Shown here in pieces: positions 24,536-25,806 of a DNA stretch of 25,806 nucleotides. The stretch lies in contig CAYZPB010000009.1 in the NCBI GenBank assembly GCA_964480445.1, forward strand, positions 1 to 25,806, in the 5' to 3' direction. Origin of the DNA: CAYZPB01 sp964480445 (GTDB taxonomy: Bacteria > Bacillota > Bacilli > Tepidibacillales > Tepidibacillaceae). Below the pieces are notes generated by a model that saw only the letters and a program-made list of their open reading frames with translations, was not told the origin of the DNA and searched no databases. Position 1 is the first letter of the stretch. Each line of letters opens with the position of its first letter. The position numbers and the translations under genes were made by a program.

Positions 24536-25649
24536 AGACCGGTAGAAACTTAAGTCCTAACCCCTGCTCCCAGCCCATCATCAGGTTCAGATTCTGAACC
24601 GCCTGACCAGATGCACCTTTCATCAGATTATCGATTGCTGTAATTACAATTAAACGCTTCGTTCTTTTGTCCAAATGTAAACCGATATCACAAAAGTTTG
24701 TCCCACTAACTTGCTTTGTCTCCGGTAACTTGCCTCTGTCCAGTAAACGGATAAAAGGCTGTCCTTGATAGGCTTTGGCGAAAATCTCACGAGTTTTCTC
24801 CTCGTTCGCTTGCCACTCATGCGTCTGCTCACTCGCTCCCCCACCTGTTTCTCCTAACTCAATGTAGATGGTAGTGAGAATTCCACGTGTCATTGGTACT
24901 AAGTGCGGTACCATATCGATTAACAAGGGTTGCTTAGAATCTTTCTTAGAGCTGTCATTAGCATTCCTCAACACTTCGGCTATTTCCTCAATCTCAGGTA
25001 TATGTTTATGTGTACCGACACTATATGCTTTAAAGTTCTCGTTCACCTCAGCGTAATGGACTCCGCGACTGCTACCACGACCTGCGCCGGACAAACCAGA
25101 TTTCGCATCAGCAATAATTGATTTAACTTCAAGTCCCGCCGCAATTACTGGCGCTATCCCTAGTAGAGTTCCTGTCGCATAGCAACCAGGGTTAGCAATA
25201 TATTCTGCCGCAGCAATTTCTTCTGGAAACCATTCAGACAAGCCATAAGCCGCCTTGTTCAGATCAGCTTCACCTGGTGCTTGAAGTTTGTACCACTTCT
25301 CATAGAGAGCGCGATCTTTAATCCGAAAGTCACCAGATAGGTCGATTACCTTAAAGCCAGCTGCACGAAAGCGTAAGCCAAGTTCGGTGCTAACTCCCGA
25401 AGGTGTCGCCAGAAAGACGACCTCTGCCTCGGTGCGTAATTTAGCAAGTTCGGAGTCCGTAACCCCACCAATCTGCTCAATCGTTAGATCAATAAAGGTA
25501 TTTAAATGCGGATAGACCTCGGTCACCGACGCGAATTCTTGCGCATTTGCGTATAATTTATGAATTTCTACTTGTGGGTGCTGCACTAGTAATCTAATTA
25601 GTTCTAAACCACTATAGCCTGTTGCACCGACGATTATTACCTTTACCAA
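24528..25649 (-). CDS. argC: N-acetyl-gamma-glutamyl-phosphate reductase
   Basis: 373 residues, NADPH-dependent enzyme giving N-acetylglutamate semialdehyde. Seen: GATGYSG (8-14) nucleotide loop, catalytic cysteine C156 in NPGCYATG, the HKHIPEIEE segment (214-222), VPHLVPMTRGILTT (247-260), and TKQVSGTNFCDIGL near 311. About 25-30 residues longer than usual: hydrophilic insertions lie near 229-241 (NDSSKKDSKQ) and 267-282 (ETGGGASEQTHEW). The start is TTG at 25649 behind GAGGTGAG; no ATG is suitably placed. First gene of argCJBDF, behind a promoter with an ArgR-type palindrome. Confidence 0.97.
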   Translation of the reverse strand: MVKVIIVGATGYSGLELIRLLVQHPQVEIHKLYANAQEFASVTEVYPHLNTFIDLTIEQIGGVTDSELAKLRTEAEVVFLATPSGVSTELGLRFRAAGFKVIDLSGDFRIKDRALYEKWYKLQAPGEADLNKAAYGLSEWFPEEIAAAEYIANPGCYATGTLLGIAPVIAAGLEVKSIIADAKSGLSGAGRGSSRGVHYAEVNENFKAYSVGTHKHIPEIEEIAEVLRNANDSSKKDSKQPLLIDMVPHLVPMTRGILTTIYIELGETGGGASEQTHEWQANEEKTREIFAKAYQGQPFIRLLDRGKLPETKQVSGTNFCDIGLHLDKRTKRLIVITAIDNLMKGASGQAVQNLNLMMGWEQGLGLKFLPVYP

Positions 25650-25686
25650 TCTAACTCACCTCGCTTTTTTGCTTGTTTTATTTAAC

Positions 25687-25708
25687 TCTTTTAGTATTCT
25701 TTTAGTAT
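25687..25708 (-). repeat. Exact 11-bp direct repeat in the argC leader
   Basis: TCTTTTAGTAT occurs twice without a gap (25687-25697, 25698-25708) on the plus strand. It lies between the argC promoter and its ribosome site, inside the expected untranslated leader. The unit is about one DNA helical turn, and its ATACT core on the minus strand resembles half of the nearby ArgR palindrome. Confidence 0.8.
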
Positions 25709-25724
25709 ATTTATAAAAACATAA

Positions 25725-25736
25725 GTATAATTATAC
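25725..25736 (-). promoter_or_regulatory. ArgR operator (ARG box) over the argC -10
   Basis: GTATAATTATAC is a perfect 12-base palindrome; with flanks on the minus strand it reads TGTATAATTATACT, close to the ArgR/AhrC operator type (TGAATAATTATTCA). It contains the TATAAT of the argC promoter, so bound ArgR would exclude RNA polymerase. A sister site lies ahead of argG at 20174-20187. Confidence 0.65.
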
Positions 25737-25757
25737 AGCTACTATTTTTAAATGCAA
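25730..25757 (-). promoter_or_regulatory. Promoter of argCJBDF
   Basis: On the minus strand TTGCAT (complement of 25752-25757) is followed after 16 bases by a perfect TATAAT (complement of 25730-25735). Upstream DNA to the window edge (25758-25806) is almost pure A and T, which may act as an UP element. The leader to the TTG start of argC would be about 75 bases. Confidence 0.6.
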
Positions 25758-25806
25758 GTGTTATTTTATATTTTTTAATATAAAAACAAATTTTATATTA
25801 TAAAAA

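Noticed and set aside
1..25806. CRISPR arrays, mobile elements, defence islands or tRNA genes
   Set aside because: No spaced repeats, transposase or integrase motifs, terminal inverted repeats or cloverleaf patterns were found; the tandem arrays are gapless and short.

Overview
The window is a gene-dense, low-GC segment of housekeeping chromosome, most likely from a monoderm Bacillota (Firmicutes), probably Clostridia-like. The reasons are the gene set (rapZ-yvcK-whiA, a PspC-family mini-protein, BioY), strong AGGAGG-type ribosome sites, frequent TTG starts, and gene order resembling the Bacillus subtilis ftsE-to-whiA region. I recognise 21 protein-coding genes, all on the minus strand; the last (cysK) runs off the left edge. 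No rRNA, tRNA, CRISPR, insertion sequence, prophage or recognisable defence system is visible, and no gene-free stretch exceeds 300 bases.

Layout in the direction of transcription (right to left). (1) Arginine biosynthesis, 25806-17540: argC-argJ-argB-argD-argF, then argG-argH with its own promoter. A near-identical palindromic ArgR-type operator covers the -10 element in front of both argC and argG, so the two transcription units are probably repressed together. Together they encode glutamate-to-arginine steps using the ArgJ acetyl-recycling route; an N-acetylglutamate synthase other than ArgJ is not present here. (2) bioY, a lone biotin-uptake S component. (3) Cell-wall growth and division: ftsE-ftsX and a secreted coiled-coil M23 peptidase, ended by a terminator. 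(4) ctpA-uvrB-uvrA, driven by a recognisable promoter, followed by pspC, lgt, a YvoF-like acyltransferase, a PHP-family phosphatase and trxB, ended by a second terminator. (5) rapZ-yvcK-whiA-cysK, with a promoter just upstream of rapZ.

Compared with the B. subtilis order as I recall it, the block from ftsE to whiA is collinear but trimmed: hprK, ppaX, the his operon and crh are missing, while a single histidinol-phosphatase-like gene sits where the his genes would be.

Nothing here looks like a new multi-gene system. The most distinctive signal is at small scale. Tandem duplications with 11-20 bp units recur at gene ends and in a leader (yvcK, argD and argC 3' ends, argC leader), and an in-frame 18-bp duplication has enlarged a loop of CysK. 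Three of these copy a stop codon region, and two create false upstream starts for the next gene. Several proteins (CysK, Lgt, ArgC) carry low-complexity insertions compared with their families.
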